Shown here piece by piece: positions 21,300 through 21,798 of a DNA stretch of 21,798 bases. The position numbers were made by a program, and so were the translations under genes. The DNA comes from a virus: IMG/VR virus record IMGVR_UViG_3300022188_000412, positions 1 through 21,798 of that record; one strand, 5' to 3'. Position 1 is the stretch's first letter. Each line of letters begins with the position of its first letter. The notes under the pieces were generated by a model. The model ran no database searches. It worked only from the letters and a program-made list of their open reading frames with translations, and was not told the DNA's origin.

Positions 21300-21798
21300 T
21301 TATTCCTTTGCCTTCTCCTGGTTTATATAAATTATTTTAAGAGCTTCGTTAAGAGTCATGTTATTAGCTTTTGCTGCTTTTCTAATATCACTAATAGACA
21401 GTTTCTTTCCATTAGGAGTTTTCATATTAGTTAGTTTATAATGCCCTTTAGAAATATTAGATTTCCAACCTGGAAAAACATGTCCCTCTGTAAAAACAAC
21501 AACTGCTGTATTAGAATTTAAACGCTCAGCAATCTTGTTAGCGGATTCAGCAAGAGCCAGTGGATTTTTAAGATTCTCTCCCAAAGTAGTATACAAAGTC
21601 GCCCATTGTTTCTGATAAGCAAGATCTGTTTTCGCTTTCGCTTCTCCTGTCGCTGTTCCTCTTCCCTGCGCTGCTACCCATTGAGGAAAAGCACCTCCTT
21701 CAAGTGCAATATCTCCTGTTAATTTTTCACCCTCCCCAAGTCTTAACAATGCTCGATCTCTTAGATCTGCATCTACTTGCTCTCTTTCTCCTTTTGCA
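21300..21798 (-). CDS. Partial gene, probable virion protein (C-terminal part)
   Basis: The frame is open through the right edge (VDADLRDRALLRLGEGEK... upstream of the TTG at 21749), so the gene is cut by the window and its true start lies outside. The visible 166 residues include GDIALEGGAFPQWVAAQGRG and TAVVVFTEGHVFPGWKSN. No domain is recognised. One base separates its TAA from the giant protein's ATG, so the two are co-transcribed leftward, fitting a late structural operon. Confidence is in the ORF, not in function. Confidence 0.6.
   Translation of the reverse strand, partial: AKGEREQVDADLRDRALLRLGEGEKLTGDIALEGGAFPQWVAAQGRGTATGEAKAKTDLAYQKQWATLYTTLGENLKNPLALAESANKIAERLNSNTAVVVFTEGHVFPGWKSNISKGHYKLTNMKTPNGKKLSISDIRKAAKANNMTLNEALKIIYINQEKAKE

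Overview
This window looks like part of a tailed-phage genome with an AT-rich bacterial host. Small genes are packed tightly, often with ATGA or TAATG junctions, and nearly all have strong AGGAG-type ribosome binding sites. Recognisable products are a phage replication, recombination and modification set plus a very large virion-type protein. I see no tRNA, integrase, repressor, lysis gene, terminase or capsid gene here. TAA, TAG and TGA all end genes, so the standard bacterial code applies. The host cannot be named from the sequence; the SD usage and AT bias are only suggestive. 

Layout: positions 1-732 are non-coding. They hold a roughly 260-bp imperfect inverted repeat (94-354) built from TGTAACCT/AGGTTACA iteron arrays around a (TA)n-GATATC-(TA)n centre, which is a candidate replication origin. 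A consensus sigma-70 promoter (445-473) and a leader with several hairpins follow. Positions 733-3615 carry small unknown early-type genes, an 80-nt rod-like RNA structure (989-1074), a second long hairpin (3025-3062) and one broken zinc-ribbon gene. Positions 3702-7757 carry an ATP-dependent DNA ligase, a Cas4/RecB-like PD-(D/E)XK nuclease with four cysteines, an AAA_24/Sak4-like ATPase and a DUF669-like putative ssDNA-binding protein, ending at a strong terminator. Positions 7806-9687 hold a second broken small gene, a membrane-anchored small protein, a three-zinc-ribbon protein and small unknowns. Positions 9641-16817 hold a ParB-DNA methyltransferase fusion, a family-A DNA polymerase with an N-terminal uracil-DNA-glycosylase-like domain, a DUF3987-like protein, a DnaQ-type exonuclease and a DUF3310 protein. 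A bidirectional terminator (16822-16868) separates this rightward block from a leftward block: a 1473-aa virion/polyvalent-type protein and the 3' part of another gene running off the right edge. 

The rightward genes would copy, repair, join and methylate phage DNA. The leftward genes look like the end of the late structural operon. 

The most unusual signal is a 15-bp palindrome, consensus GTTCAWNNNWTGAAC, found 11 times. Eight copies sit just upstream of the ribosome binding site of a gene, one lies in the loop of the central terminator, one beside the candidate origin and one inside the large leftward gene. I read it as a phage-wide operator or RNA element of unknown function. Other signals are RNA hairpins whose imperfections are G-U pairs on the plus strand, and two small genes each interrupted by an in-frame stop that a single transition would explain.
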